A DNA stretch of 52,489 nucleotides from Solobacterium sp. (GCA_017941735.1 JAGAVW010000006.1:1-52489); one strand, 5' to 3'; counted from the first letter of the stretch, positions 1-9,674 are shown. Notes: generated from the sequence alone by a model not told the origin. Made by a program: numbers and translations.

Positions 1-44
1 GAATACTTTTTATTCTTGCCACCTTTAGGTCTACCTATTGGCAT
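1..44 (-). CDS. Transposase OrfA-like protein, N-terminus only
   Basis: The minus strand has ATG at 44-42 preceded by AAGGAGG at good spacing. The readable protein starts MPIGRPKGGKNKKYS and leaves the window. A short basic N-terminus with GRPKGG and KKYS is typical of the helix-turn-helix OrfA proteins of IS3/IS150-type elements, which bind the element ends and are joined to OrfB by frameshifting. With 15 residues the assignment is tentative; another DNA-binding protein is possible. Confidence 0.45.
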   Translation of the reverse strand, partial: MPIGRPKGGKNKKY

Positions 45-73
45 ATATTATTTCCTCCTTTATTCCATCATAA

Positions 74-113
74 GAAAAAGTAGACTTTAGATTAAGTCTG
101 TTTTGACTTTTTC
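74..113 (-). other. Hairpin in the IS leader upstream of orfA
   Basis: Nested inverted repeats: outer arms GAAAAAGT (74-81) and ACTTTTTC (106-113), inner arms AGACTT (82-87) and AAGTCT (94-99). On the minus strand the inner hairpin is followed by ACTTTTTC, so it resembles a weak terminator just upstream of the transposase start. Such leaders commonly protect elements from read-through transcription; that role is inferred here. Confidence 0.45.
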
Positions 114-1638
114 TTGTGTCTACTTTTATCTTACTAGTTCAATTCTATTGAGCTCTTTATTTCAAATGCTCTATCGCTTAAATGGCAATTTGAACTGGTA
201 TTTACTCTTTTTCTTGTTTTTCAATTTCCTGTCAATTACTTCTTTATGTCTTTATTTATCGCGTAAACTTACGCTTGTTCCATCTCTTATCCTAACGCTA
301 AGTGTGCATATTCTATTGGGTTATGAGTTTTATGCCAACATGCAATTCACTAAAAACGCAACACTTTATGCGGTGGTGGGAGAGCTTGTTTTATATTGTT
401 TCTTACAAGATGGTCACAAAAAAGACCTTTTCCTTGGCTTCTTATTGGTAAGCGCAGGAATTGTGACACGGGATGAATGTTTCTTATTTACCCTTCCCTT
501 TATTGGCGCTCTTCTTCTTGTTGATTTCATTCAAAAAAAGATAGATGCAATTTATCTAAAAAACTTAGTGCCCGTCACATTAAGCGTGGTTGGGATTTAT
601 CTTATTTCTTTTGGTGTGCATCATTATTTCTATACACAAAATAATTGGGCGGAGTTCCAAGAATTCAACAAATACCGTACTGTCCTATTAGACTACAACA
701 ATCATGTTTCCTATGAAGAATATGAAGATGCCTTTCTAGAAAAAGGAATCACCAAAAATATGTATGAACTCATGAATACATGGGATTATGGGGATACCGA
801 GGTATATACTACCCAATTCATGATCGATGCTGCTGCTATTCAACAACAGCACTATCAAAGAATCAGTCGGGTTCCACAAATGTTATGGTTATTTGTGCGT
901 CATATGGGAAATCTATTATTCCAACGGAATTTATACGCTTTCTTATTGGTTGCCTTATATGGTTATCTCGTAATCAAAAAGAAAAAAGACTTCTTACTAT
1001 TAGCAATTGCATTTGCAGGCGTATTCTTTCTTGAATATATGTATCTTTATTATTTAGGAAGAATTATGTGGCGTGCGGAAATTGGCATTTGGCTATTCCC
1101 GATTGTTTTCTTAGTACAATTCCTAAAACAAGACTTCAACCACTTCAATGAGAAGTCCATAAAGAAAATACTGATTGGTACAACAGTACTTGAACTCATC
1201 ACATTAGGCATTGAACTTCCTCGTGCCCAAGGGGTAAAACAATTTTGGAGAGAAAATAATCATCTTGCCTTCTATCAAGAAATTCAAAAGGATTATCCAA
1301 ATACCTATTACGCGGCAGATGTCATGACCTTCTTCCCCAAAAAACATGTACCCGATCCGCTCTCAATCACAACAAAATACGCAGGTCTCTTCCAAAACTT
1401 CCAAGAGATTGGAAGCTGGCATATTCCTTCCCCTACTGGTGAATACTACTTCTATGAAGCAGGGATTCGAAATCCTGTAAAGGCATTGGTAGAGGGAGAG
1501 CGCGTATTATTTGTCTGTAATGATGCCCATGTATTAGAACTCATGGAAAACTTTCTCAATGAAGTCTATCAAAAAGATATCCACTTTACGAAAGTGGATA
1601 CCATCGCCGATATGAATATTTATAAAGCGGAGAATTAA
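103..1638 (+). CDS. Polytopic membrane protein, 5'-truncated by IS
   Basis: An integral membrane protein of about 511 readable residues, probably a GT-C-like glycosyltransferase or related surface-glycan protein; no family signature is definite. Hydrophobic helices fill roughly residues 1-160 and 270-380, followed by a soluble, probably extracytoplasmic C-terminal domain of about 130 residues, the layout of the other large membrane proteins here. The only possible starts are TTG at 103 or later codons, with no ribosome site, and the frame opens straight out of the IS. The true N-terminus has therefore probably been lost and the gene is likely non-functional. It ends at 1638, convergent with and overlapping the next gene by 4 bases. 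Confidence 0.6.
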   Translation: MTFSCVYFYLTSSILLSSLFQMLYRLNGNLNWYLLFFLFFNFLSITSLCLYLSRKLTLVPSLILTLSVHILLGYEFYANMQFTKNATLYAVVGELVLYCFLQDGHKKDLFLGFLLVSAGIVTRDECFLFTLPFIGALLLVDFIQKKIDAIYLKNLVPVTLSVVGIYLISFGVHHYFYTQNNWAEFQEFNKYRTVLLDYNNHVSYEEYEDAFLEKGITKNMYELMNTWDYGDTEVYTTQFMIDAAAIQQQHYQRISRVPQMLWLFVRHMGNLLFQRNLYAFLLVALYGYLVIKKKKDFLLLAIAFAGVFFLEYMYLYYLGRIMWRAEIGIWLFPIVFLVQFLKQDFNHFNEKSIKKILIGTTVLELITLGIELPRAQGVKQFWRENNHLAFYQEIQKDYPNTYYAADVMTFFPKKHVPDPLSITTKYAGLFQNFQEIGSWHIPSPTGEYYFYEAGIRNPVKALVEGERVLFVCNDAHVLELMENFLNEVYQKDIHFTKVDTIADMNIYKAEN

Positions 1639-1648
1639 TTCTCCGCTT
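1625..1648. terminator. Perfect 24-bp palindrome, candidate bidirectional terminator
   Basis: Arms AAGCGGAGAA (1625-1634) and TTCTCCGCTT (1639-1648) around TTAA form an exact palindrome. The two convergent stop codons lie in its centre (plus TAA 1636-1638; minus TAA read from 1637-1635). On the minus strand it is followed by an AT-rich TTTATAAATATT stretch; on the plus strand by CTTCTTCC, which is a poor uridine tract. Because the arms are coding on both strands, both proteins end in -AEN. Confidence 0.6.
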
Positions 1649-3806
1649 CTTCTTCCTCAACGACTTCTTCTTGGGTTGGTACATTATTTGGGTAATCTTT
1701 ATTAATCTTTAATAATGCCCACGTATCATTCTCATAAATCTTTTCGCCAAGGCCAATCCCAATGACTTCCGCATAACTCTTTTCCCACCAACCGCGTTCA
1801 TTCCATATCGCAAGAACATTATTGATGATTAAGTAATCGGCTTGTCGATTAATGATAATATCTTTTAGTTTGGAATAATCTGGTTCAATCCCAAAATAAT
1901 TATCATCGATATAACGTGTACCTGGATACAATAAGACGACTTCATATTGGTTCTCTTTGAATTTCTCTTCATCGCCAATCGAAGATCTAAAATCAGTTGA
2001 GCTAAAGGCCATCCGCACACTCGGCACATACCCTTTTAGACTGATATCCTGCGACAAGAAGACAGGACGACTACCATCCGCAATCAAGTTTTCTTGGACA
2101 TAGGTATATAAATCAAAGGTATTATCTGTCACTTTATTGACCCAGTTATAATCTTCTTCTGTATTCACAAGTGGTTTACTATATGGAATCGTAATATTAC
2201 GATAGCCTAAATAAAGGAATACACCACAGATTAAAGGTAATATCGTCATTGTAATAACCACATTCATCCATTCTTTTTTAAAGAAGCGCGTTACATTATA
2301 AGCTAAGAAACAAAGTGAGAATGGATTCGCAAGTAAATCAAAGGAACGCGTATAGACGTGTGAAGTTAAAAACTTAGACACGGCAGGTTGTACTAGAGGA
2401 TTAAGGAATAATAAAGTCACAATGATTAAGAATCCTTTAAACGGTAATTCCACTTTAATATTGACAAGTAATAGTGCCACAAGCCCCCAGAAAATGATAT
2501 TACGATATAATTCATAATCATCAATATGAGTTGTATAATTCACTGTCATATCATCAATACTTCTCGTTTCAAAGAAGAATGCATAACCAAGAGAGGAATT
2601 GCGAATCAAAAACGATACCACAACCATACCAATAACCGCAATTGGTAATAAGATACGAATAAAGGAATTAAAATACTTAAATTGATTCCGAATAAGCCAT
2701 GCCACCCCACAAAGAACCGCTTCTAAAACGACAATTAAGCCAAAGAATTTTAAGAAGGCATTCTCGGTTGGTAAGATGATAAATAAGGCATAGAAGAAGA
2801 TGGGGAAACAAGACAAAATAAAGCCAATCCACGCTTTATAATCCGTCACATTATTGTAGCTCATTGAGAATAATAAGCCTGCTGTAACAAATGCGGATAA
2901 AAAGAAACCAGAAGAGGTAGCGCAAATATTAGCCATATAAGTAACCGCTAGTGGTAAGAATAAGCCAGGTTCTTTTTCCTTAATAATCAAATACGCTAGC
3001 AAAACACTCCCGCCTAACATAATGGGTCGATAGGAGTTTCCAAAGAAAGCAAGTGTCGTATTGAAATAGTTTGTATAATAAGGTGCTAAAATCGCTAGAC
3101 TAATGAGAACACCCGCAATTTTCCACCACTTTTTGTACAATAAGTTGATGCCACTTGCGACAAGTTGCCCCATGCACATTCCATAAAGCATCGTTGCAGA
3201 CCACATATAAACTGGCGTCAAAGAAGTCTTAATCGCAAAGGTATCACGCACCCACCGTAAAATTAACCCAAAGAAATAATAAAAGCCTTGGTAATCGTGT
3301 AATGGATCAATATAGTCGATGACTACCCCATTGGCATACGACATGTAGCCAAAGTGATCTGTAATACTACTTTCAATGACTTCTGATAAGTAAGTAACTG
3401 TATCAAAGAAAGTATTATTGGTCGTTAATTTACTTGAGGTATGACAAATCACAAAGGTAATAGTTAAACTAACTAAAAGAGACAACAAATGGCGCCATCC
3501 CGGTAATACCTTTGCTTTAAATGCCAAACATAAAAGTGGACTTGCTAAAACCAAAATCGGCAAAAGACGATACGCTATGATGGTATTTTGCTTTGTGCTG
3601 ATACTCCAAAAGATTTCAAACTGAAAAACAGATAAGATAAAGAAAAATCCCAAAAATGTTGCATCAATCGCTTTTAATGATTTCGCAAAACGCTCAAATA
3701 AGCGCCCATAAAAATATCCTGAAGTTAATAAAATCAGTGTGATGAGCACCGATAAGGATATATAATTGCTGTTCCAGTTTTCTAAATAGGTTCCAATGGT
3801 TTCCAT
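1635..3806 (-). CDS. Large polytopic membrane protein (possibly DUF6077-like)
   Basis: A 723-residue protein with many hydrophobic segments (about residues 15-560) and a C-terminal extracytoplasmic domain of about 150 residues ending in an acidic EEEEA tail. Size and layout resemble uncharacterised Firmicutes membrane proteins found in polysaccharide loci (DUF6077-type, tentative) and GT-C enzymes; I see no decisive catalytic motif. The start at 3806 is supported by AGGGGAG upstream. It is the last gene of the long minus-strand series. An extended -10 promoter candidate sits just before it, so it may be expressed separately. A role in surface glycan assembly is inferred from context only. Confidence 0.65.
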   Translation of the reverse strand: METIGTYLENWNSNYISLSVLITLILLTSGYFYGRLFERFAKSLKAIDATFLGFFFILSVFQFEIFWSISTKQNTIIAYRLLPILVLASPLLCLAFKAKVLPGWRHLLSLLVSLTITFVICHTSSKLTTNNTFFDTVTYLSEVIESSITDHFGYMSYANGVVIDYIDPLHDYQGFYYFFGLILRWVRDTFAIKTSLTPVYMWSATMLYGMCMGQLVASGINLLYKKWWKIAGVLISLAILAPYYTNYFNTTLAFFGNSYRPIMLGGSVLLAYLIIKEKEPGLFLPLAVTYMANICATSSGFFLSAFVTAGLLFSMSYNNVTDYKAWIGFILSCFPIFFYALFIILPTENAFLKFFGLIVVLEAVLCGVAWLIRNQFKYFNSFIRILLPIAVIGMVVVSFLIRNSSLGYAFFFETRSIDDMTVNYTTHIDDYELYRNIIFWGLVALLLVNIKVELPFKGFLIIVTLLFLNPLVQPAVSKFLTSHVYTRSFDLLANPFSLCFLAYNVTRFFKKEWMNVVITMTILPLICGVFLYLGYRNITIPYSKPLVNTEEDYNWVNKVTDNTFDLYTYVQENLIADGSRPVFLSQDISLKGYVPSVRMAFSSTDFRSSIGDEEKFKENQYEVVLLYPGTRYIDDNYFGIEPDYSKLKDIIINRQADYLIINNVLAIWNERGWWEKSYAEVIGIGLGEKIYENDTWALLKINKDYPNNVPTQEEVVEEEEAEN

Positions 3807-3828
3807 TTCATCTCCCCTTCAATGTATC

Positions 3829-3837
3829 ATTATACCA
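3829..3837 (-). promoter_or_regulatory. Extended -10 promoter candidate
   Basis: The minus strand reads TGGTATAAT, a perfect TGnTATAAT extended -10, overlapping the stop of the upstream GT2 gene and 22 bases before the ATG at 3806, with AGGGGAG between. No convincing -35. The same nine bases occur upstream of ugd. Confidence 0.45.
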
Positions 3838-4869
3838 TTATTGATTCTGGTTAATCATTTTCCGTAACCACCGATATGGTTTTCCTAAATAATCCCGCAC
3901 AAAAGCCAATTGACTATATTTATCCACTAAATACTTCGCACTTTTTTTCATCACATACTTTTGAAATAGCTGTTCATACTTCCCTTGTGGTTTGGCGCTT
4001 GCGATCAACCGATAAGCCTCTTCGTTCATCAAGTTTTTATCAACTTCCGCAATAATTTCTTCTTTACTAAGTGGACAACCTTTCGCAAAATAATTAATTA
4101 AATAAACCTCATATTCATTTAACATATAATCTTGATATGCATCACTATCGCTTTTCCCATACGCGCGTAACATATCTTGTAGGGCTGTTTTCTTACGTAA
4201 CAAGTTTTCATACCCATTTTCGATATAGCGTGTAACCATCGTTTCTTTAGCTCTTTTACAATAGTGGTATAACACTTTATCACTACATTGCACTTTATGA
4301 ATTCGTGGGAATACATGACAATTGAAAATAAAATCCTGCCCTGTTGTTTTCATAATCGGAAAATCATGTTGGTTTTGAATTAGGGAAGTACGATAAACCT
4401 TATTCCACAATAAGTTAAAACTTCCATCCTTCAAAAAATCATATGCTGCTTGATAAGAATCTTGATAATTCTTATTTTCAAATGATTTGGTTAGTGTATA
4501 ATGTTCATCTATGTAATCTATGCTATATCCAAAGACAAGTAAATCGGTATCTTCTTCAATCGCATGATCAAGTAAATCAATAGCCCCTTCTTCCAAGATA
4601 TCATCCGCATCTACGAAAAGAATGTATGAGCCTTTCGCATATCCAATTCCTTCATCACGCGTTAAAGAATTTCCTTTGTTTTCACGATGATAAGCCTGTA
4701 TTTGCGGATAATCTTTTGCGTAAGCATCTAAAATTGTTCCACTTGCATCACTTGAACCATCATTAATTGCGATAATTTCAAAATCACTTTGATTTGTTTT
4801 TAAAATACTATCCAAACAAAGGGGCAACTCCTTTTCTGCATTGTAAATAGGAATAATGATACTAATCAT
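3838..4869 (-). CDS. Glycosyltransferase family 2
   Basis: A 343-residue inverting GT-A transferase that should add a sugar from a nucleotide donor to the lipid-linked glycan at the cytoplasmic face. It begins SIIIPIYN, then has INDGSSD (nucleotide binding) and FVDADD (DXD metal site at about residue 85). The C-terminal third is helical with basic clusters. I place the start at ATG 4869, in the frame of an ORF that opens at 4911: it has GGGTGGTG upstream and starts the conserved first strand. The 8-base overlap ATGATTAG with the upstream flippase implies translational coupling. Donor sugar unknown. Confidence 0.85.
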   Translation of the reverse strand: MISIIIPIYNAEKELPLCLDSILKTNQSDFEIIAINDGSSDASGTILDAYAKDYPQIQAYHRENKGNSLTRDEGIGYAKGSYILFVDADDILEEGAIDLLDHAIEEDTDLLVFGYSIDYIDEHYTLTKSFENKNYQDSYQAAYDFLKDGSFNLLWNKVYRTSLIQNQHDFPIMKTTGQDFIFNCHVFPRIHKVQCSDKVLYHYCKRAKETMVTRYIENGYENLLRKKTALQDMLRAYGKSDSDAYQDYMLNEYEVYLINYFAKGCPLSKEEIIAEVDKNLMNEEAYRLIASAKPQGKYEQLFQKYVMKKSAKYLVDKYSQLAFVRDYLGKPYRWLRKMINQNQ

Positions 4870-6190
4870 GTACTTCACCACCCTTTCCCAATACAGAACC
4901 AATAATCTCATTAATCAATACTTTAAGTTTGATATTCTTAAGCCGTAAGCCATCCACAATACACATGGAAAATGGCTTCGTTGTATCAAAAAACATTGGC
5001 ACAATTAACGTGACACAAAGCTGTGTTAGGACGGTTGCTAGAGCAGCTCCGATAATGCCAATTGATTGAATGAATACATAGTTTAAGAGAATATTCAAAA
5101 TGGTACCTAACGCTGAAAACAACGTCACATAACGCGACAAGTTTTCACCAATCAGCCACATATCACGAATCTTAGTGAGATTCTCAAAGATGGTGCACCA
5201 AACTAAAAGCCGTAATACATTAATCACCGGTAAATACGCATCTCCATATAAACGCCCAATAATGATTGGTGCAAACAAAGTTATAAATAACGCATAAGCA
5301 ATCGAAAACCAAATGATGGAAGCGACAACTTGCGTCACACGTAACATATAATCTTTCGATTCCTGTTGTTTCATAGCCATTAAAACAGGACGTGCAGAAA
5401 GCGAAATCGAGTTAGGCACAAAAGAAACCAGATGACAAATCACAACAGCTGCACTATATAAACCAACTTGTGCTTTGGAATCTAAGAGATGTTTAATCAT
5501 AATTCGATCAACTTGCGTGTATAAGGCAATCATAATGCCACTGAAAAAATATGGCATACATGCGTGTAGGAGTTCTTTCATCATCGCAAGCGTAGCAGTT
5601 TTCTTATGCACACAATCCTGATGAAACATTGGTACGTAGAATAGCGCAATGAATAAATACAAAAGGCTATTATAGAACGCAAACCAATATACACTCTTAT
5701 GTGTTACCAATAACCAAATACGGAATAAGCTTGCTAAGGTAAACGCAACCATATCCGCAAGTGTGGTTTTCTTGGATTCTAATTTATATTGATAATAGAA
5801 ACCAATGGTTCCAAATGATTTAAATAATAATTCAAAACTAGAAAGGATAGCGACTAAGAATAATTCTTCATCCCCCGCATCAACTAGCTTAACTAAAAGT
5901 GCTAAAAGCCCCATACAAACAAGTGACATGATGCACCTTAAGAGAATGGCCGAATAAACCACTTCCCCATCCCGCTCTTTATATTGGACTAAACGATTTA
6001 CGACAACCGTATCAAGTCCCATCAATGTTACAGCCGAAAAGAAGGTAATATAGCTTGCGATATAGGTGATGGATCCATAATTCGAGGGACCTAAATAACG
6101 TATCGTCAACAAGCCGACAATAAAACTAACCAACATCTGAAACACTTGGTTAAATATAATCCAACTTGTATTTTTCAATAGTCTATTCAT
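4862..6190 (-). CDS. Wzx-type polysaccharide flippase (first of two)
   Basis: A 442-residue protein of the polysaccharide transporter family (MOP superfamily), which flips undecaprenyl-pyrophosphate-linked repeat units outward. Hydrophobic helices run throughout. The N-terminal LLKNTSWIIFNQVFQM and YLGPSNYGSITY segments are typical of the family. It overlaps the EpsG-like polymerase by 8 bases and the following GT2 by 8 bases, so flippase, polymerase and transferase look like a tightly coupled Wzx/Wzy set. A second, divergent flippase lies at 9692-11017. Confidence 0.9.
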   Translation of the reverse strand: MNRLLKNTSWIIFNQVFQMLVSFIVGLLTIRYLGPSNYGSITYIASYITFFSAVTLMGLDTVVVNRLVQYKERDGEVVYSAILLRCIMSLVCMGLLALLVKLVDAGDEELFLVAILSSFELLFKSFGTIGFYYQYKLESKKTTLADMVAFTLASLFRIWLLVTHKSVYWFAFYNSLLYLFIALFYVPMFHQDCVHKKTATLAMMKELLHACMPYFFSGIMIALYTQVDRIMIKHLLDSKAQVGLYSAAVVICHLVSFVPNSISLSARPVLMAMKQQESKDYMLRVTQVVASIIWFSIAYALFITLFAPIIIGRLYGDAYLPVINVLRLLVWCTIFENLTKIRDMWLIGENLSRYVTLFSALGTILNILLNYVFIQSIGIIGAALATVLTQLCVTLIVPMFFDTTKPFSMCIVDGLRLKNIKLKVLINEIIGSVLGKGGEVHD

Positions 6191-7349
6191 TTAATAATAT
6201 CTCAATATAAGAATCACATTTTTCTTTCTCAAATACCGTAACATAAGGATAATCAAGATAAGAAAAGCCAAAATGGAACGTTTCTTCCATACGATTAATT
6301 TTAAAGGTTAAATCTGCCTGTAGTAAATAACCATTTAAGCATAATACCACCAAAAGACTAAGCGCCTTATGTTGGAACTTTGGAATCCGGTCAATTAAAT
6401 TAGGGATAAGAATCAAGAAAATAATCTGTAAGAAATCCGAAACACGCGAGGTGATTGAATGGGTACAAAACGCAATATAAATAATAACGGATAACCAAAT
6501 CATAATGACCCCAAAGTACTCAAAATCATCATTTTCTTTTTGGGCGAAGTGATAAATCCCAGTAATCACAATCAAGAAAACTAGCTCCATCAAAAGCCCA
6601 ATCGCACTAATCTTATTCGCTTCCGCAAAATAATAAAGCATATGCCAAAATGGCGGTAAGGTAGGTAAGATTTGTTGCGCAAATGGCGGTAAAACAAAGC
6701 TTGTGAATAGTAATACCGCAAAGGCACCAATTAATCCAACCATAAGCACTTTCAATTGATTCTTACGAATCCAATCGATATGTTGATATAAGAGTGGTAA
6801 GAAAAGAACAGGTAAGATGGTCTCATGGAAAGATAACCCAATCAGACACATCACTTCATACCACACATATTTCTTGTGTTGCAAAAACACATAATAGGCA
6901 AAAAAGAAGAATGCCATCGCATACATCTGTCTAAGACCACTACCGTAATAGACTTCAAGTATGCCACTGCCAATAAAAATCGCAATTGATAAAACAATAT
7001 CTTTACTGTATTTAACAATTGGATAACCACATAGAAGAAGTAAGATTAGATTACTTACAAATACAAAATAGCGATATTCTCCAAATAATACCTTACATAG
7101 ATAGATGATGAGATTAAAGCCAACATTTCGATGCATATGGAAATGTAAGGCATCCCCTATCGGATTTGTGATATCCACAAAACTTCCATAGTAAATATTG
7201 AAATCGACGCCTAGATTATAACGAAATAAAAACAGCAGACATAAAAACCCTGCTATTACATAATCTACAGTTTTTGGAATCTTGTTTTTTGTCGCTAATT
7301 TAAGCATTAAATAGATAGACAAAACAAGATAAATAGCCATTACATACAT
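6183..7349 (-). CDS. EpsG-family (Wzy-like) polysaccharide polymerase
   Basis: A 388-residue membrane protein resembling the EpsG/Wzy family that joins lipid-linked repeat units outside the membrane. It shows hydrophobic segments throughout, the FRYNLGVDFNIY motif near residue 45 and a GLSFHET-type segment near residue 175, both characteristic of EpsG relatives. It is followed by an 8-base overlap with a flippase gene, the usual partner. A candidate promoter lies between it and the upstream GT4. The start may be ATG 7349 or ATG 7340; the ribosome site (GATAAGAA) is weak. Confidence 0.8.
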   Translation of the reverse strand: MYVMAIYLVLSIYLMLKLATKNKIPKTVDYVIAGFLCLLFLFRYNLGVDFNIYYGSFVDITNPIGDALHFHMHRNVGFNLIIYLCKVLFGEYRYFVFVSNLILLLLCGYPIVKYSKDIVLSIAIFIGSGILEVYYGSGLRQMYAMAFFFFAYYVFLQHKKYVWYEVMCLIGLSFHETILPVLFLPLLYQHIDWIRKNQLKVLMVGLIGAFAVLLFTSFVLPPFAQQILPTLPPFWHMLYYFAEANKISAIGLLMELVFLIVITGIYHFAQKENDDFEYFGVIMIWLSVIIYIAFCTHSITSRVSDFLQIIFLILIPNLIDRIPKFQHKALSLLVVLCLNGYLLQADLTFKINRMEETFHFGFSYLDYPYVTVFEKEKCDSYIEILLNE

Positions 7350-7367
7350 AGTTCTTATCCATTCAAA

Positions 7368-7396
7368 AGTATAGCGAAATCAATAGATAATGTCTA
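7368..7396 (-). promoter_or_regulatory. Sigma-A-like promoter before the wzy/wzx pair
   Basis: The minus strand reads TAGACA (7396-7391), 17 bases, then TATACT (7373-7368); each hexamer is one mismatch from consensus. The -35 contains the stop codon of the upstream GT4. Predicted start is near 7361, about 12 bases before the ATG at 7349. It would let polymerase, flippase and GT2 be expressed apart from the upstream genes. Confidence 0.5.
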
Positions 7397-8476
7397 ATTG
7401 CCAACGACTGAATTAAGGATTTTCACAAAATCCTCTACCATGTTTTCATACGTATAATCACGGATGATTTGATATCCTTTTTCACCCATTTCTTTTCTCT
7501 TATTTGGGTCGCTAACTAATCCTTCGATTGCTTCTTTTAAGGCATTCACATCTTCAATGGGGACGATTTTCCCACATTCATCTTTGCCCACAAATTCTTT
7601 CGCCGCAACACAATGATCGGTAGAAATAAATGGTAGCCCAAAGGACATCGCTTCATTGATGACTAAGCCCCAAATATCATAACGTGTTGGTAATACGAAT
7701 AAATCCGCTGCTGCATAATACTTTTTCAGCATTTCCCAATCAAAGAATGGTAAAAAATGAATGTTTGTTAAAGCATTATCTTGCACATAGGCTGCAACTT
7801 CTTTTTGCGGTTCTCCGCCAATAATATAAAGACCAACGTGACTTGGGATATCTTTCATTGCTCGCACAAGAATATCAAATCCTTTACGTGGAATGGGACT
7901 TCCAATCGATAATAAAACGGTTTCTTCTTTCATTTGAAGCTCATTCCGGTAAAGTTCTTGGTTTTGATGCAATTGGTAGTTTTCTTCCATTCCCATTTGA
8001 TTTGTTGAAGCGAATCGATAGTTATGAATGAGTTCTGGTTTTACGCCATAATACTCAAAATAACGATTCACCTCTTTTCCAGAACTCATAAAAGCATCAT
8101 TTCTGCGCATCACATGCGAAATAATCTTATCGAATAAGCCTCTTTCTTTCACAAGACCCCCATCCGCATGGAGAATGGTTTTCTTTTGTTGCTGATGAAA
8201 AGCACGAACCGCAAAGCGACAAGCTGGTTTGGAATAGTCTGAATTAATCAGTACATCACATTCTTTTGCACAATGATTAATATGCTTTCTTCCATCCCCA
8301 TCATCTAAGTAAATCGCATTAAAGTTTAAAGCATCATAATCATACCAAGAGGCATTCCGATCTTTTTCTGCATGCATTTCAAATAAACAAGTGAGTTCTA
8401 CTTGCTTCCCTAATTCATTCATAAATGCCACTTTGTAAGGAGATGGCGCATTACTAATCCAACAAACTTTAATCAT
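7394..8476 (-). CDS. Glycosyltransferase family 4
   Basis: A 360-residue GT-B retaining transferase. The N-terminal half starts with WISNAPSPYKVAFMNEL. The C-terminal GT4 domain (about 185-345) has LLSIGSPIPRKGFD and the donor-binding segment PTRYDIWGLVINEAMSFGLP with the E-x7-E-like region. The start has GGGAG 5 bases upstream, inside the end of the preceding gene (8-base overlap ATGATTAA). It follows another GT4, so both probably add consecutive sugars. Donor and linkage unknown. Confidence 0.85.
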   Translation of the reverse strand: MIKVCWISNAPSPYKVAFMNELGKQVELTCLFEMHAEKDRNASWYDYDALNFNAIYLDDGDGRKHINHCAKECDVLINSDYSKPACRFAVRAFHQQQKKTILHADGGLVKERGLFDKIISHVMRRNDAFMSSGKEVNRYFEYYGVKPELIHNYRFASTNQMGMEENYQLHQNQELYRNELQMKEETVLLSIGSPIPRKGFDILVRAMKDIPSHVGLYIIGGEPQKEVAAYVQDNALTNIHFLPFFDWEMLKKYYAAADLFVLPTRYDIWGLVINEAMSFGLPFISTDHCVAAKEFVGKDECGKIVPIEDVNALKEAIEGLVSDPNKRKEMGEKGYQIIRDYTYENMVEDFVKILNSVVGN

Positions 8477-9674
8477 TTTGACTCCCTAAATATAATACTT
8501 GATATGCCTTCAACATGCGATCTACAGTGTAATAAGATGCTTTTTCTACACACATTTGTTTTTTCTTTTCCTTATTGGTTATTTCTAGTTGATTGATGAC
8601 TTCTTGTACCTTATCTAGGTTTCCCTTTTCCACAACCCAGCCTGTATTCTCATCCAAAATTTCTGGGCTTCCTCCCGTTTGATAAGTTAATACCGGGCAT
8701 CCACAAGCGAGTGCTTCAATATTCACGGTTGGAAAGGTATCTTGATAAGTAAGATTCAATAAGACATCTGCCATGGAATATAATGCACAAAGCTCTTGGA
8801 TTGCATTGGTTCGCTGAATCAGTATTGTGTTCCTTTCATTAAACCCTTTCTTTTGCTTTTCAGAAATACCCACCACCACAAATATTTCATTTTCTTTTAA
8901 GCGATGGGAAAGGGCTTGTAAATCAGATAACCCTTTTTCTTTTGTCCAAACACTAGAAACGGCTAAAAGAACCGTCTTATCTTCTAGATGATTTTCTTTA
9001 CGAAAACTAGATTTGATTGGTTTAAACTTCATCAAATCAATTCCAGTTGGAATCACTTTGACTTCATAATCCTTTAAAAAGGATTGTTTGACTTGTGCTT
9101 TTAACCATTCAGATGGAGTGACAATCGTTAATTGTTCAATCGGTAAAGAAGTAAATACTTCTTTTTTACGATAGTAATTATCTTTGACGTGGCTTCCATT
9201 CCAGGTTGAAGGATATTGTCTCAAAGCTGGGCAATCTTTGCATTCCACTTTCCATTTTTCACATTCGATTGCTTCATAATGTGCACAATGCCCTGTAAAA
9301 GTCCAACAATCATGTAATGTCCAAATGACTTTTGTTTTTGTTTCTTTTAAATACGCAAAAAGAAGTTCTACATTTAAGTAATAGCCATGCAGATTATGTA
9401 AATGAATGACATCCGGTTGGAATTCCTTCAAATCCGCAATAAGTTTCTTTGTCTCTTCCTGATTATGAAAACCATGGGTATCAAATAAAAATGTTTGGAT
9501 GACATGATGCACATTGCCCAAAAAGTGGGTCATTCGAAAAGTCTCAGCCTTCGCCAAGTTCTCTTTTCGACCATAATAGATTTTTCCCTGTATCCCTTCT
9601 AAGGAAGCTAAGGCATCTACAATTCGCCCCGTGCTTCCAAATCCAGCTACAGAATTAATCAGTGCAACCTTCAC
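8469..9674 (-). CDS. Glycosyltransferase family 4 with cysteine cluster
   Basis: A 401-residue GT-B transferase resembling WcaC-type exopolysaccharide transferases. It opens with MKVALINSVAGFGSTGRIV and has HLHNLHGYY near residue 97. A cysteine cluster follows: CWTFTGHCAHY, then C-x5-C-x2-C, residues about 125-155, possibly structural or metal-binding. The donor-site motif PTVNIEALACGCPVLTY lies near residue 320. The start codon is GTG at 9674 with TTGAGG 7 bases upstream; an ATG 4 bases earlier is out of frame. It overlaps the next GT4 by 8 bases. Confidence 0.85.
   Translation of the reverse strand: MKVALINSVAGFGSTGRIVDALASLEGIQGKIYYGRKENLAKAETFRMTHFLGNVHHVIQTFLFDTHGFHNQEETKKLIADLKEFQPDVIHLHNLHGYYLNVELLFAYLKETKTKVIWTLHDCWTFTGHCAHYEAIECEKWKVECKDCPALRQYPSTWNGSHVKDNYYRKKEVFTSLPIEQLTIVTPSEWLKAQVKQSFLKDYEVKVIPTGIDLMKFKPIKSSFRKENHLEDKTVLLAVSSVWTKEKGLSDLQALSHRLKENEIFVVVGISEKQKKGFNERNTILIQRTNAIQELCALYSMADVLLNLTYQDTFPTVNIEALACGCPVLTYQTGGSPEILDENTGWVVEKGNLDKVQEVINQLEITNKEKKKQMCVEKASYYTVDRMLKAYQVLYLGSQND

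Larger units (their letters stand above)
1..113 (-). mobile_element. IS3-like insertion sequence, left window edge (partial)
   Basis: Only the upstream end of the element is inside the window. It carries the first 15 codons of an OrfA-like transposase reading off the left edge, an AAGGAGG ribosome site at about 54-60, and a hairpin leader. The junction with host DNA cannot be fixed because the other end and any target duplication are outside. It probably lies between about 110 and 130, since the plus-strand membrane-protein gene that follows has no start signal of its own. The family call rests on the N-terminus and its likeness to the element at the right edge. Confidence 0.5.
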
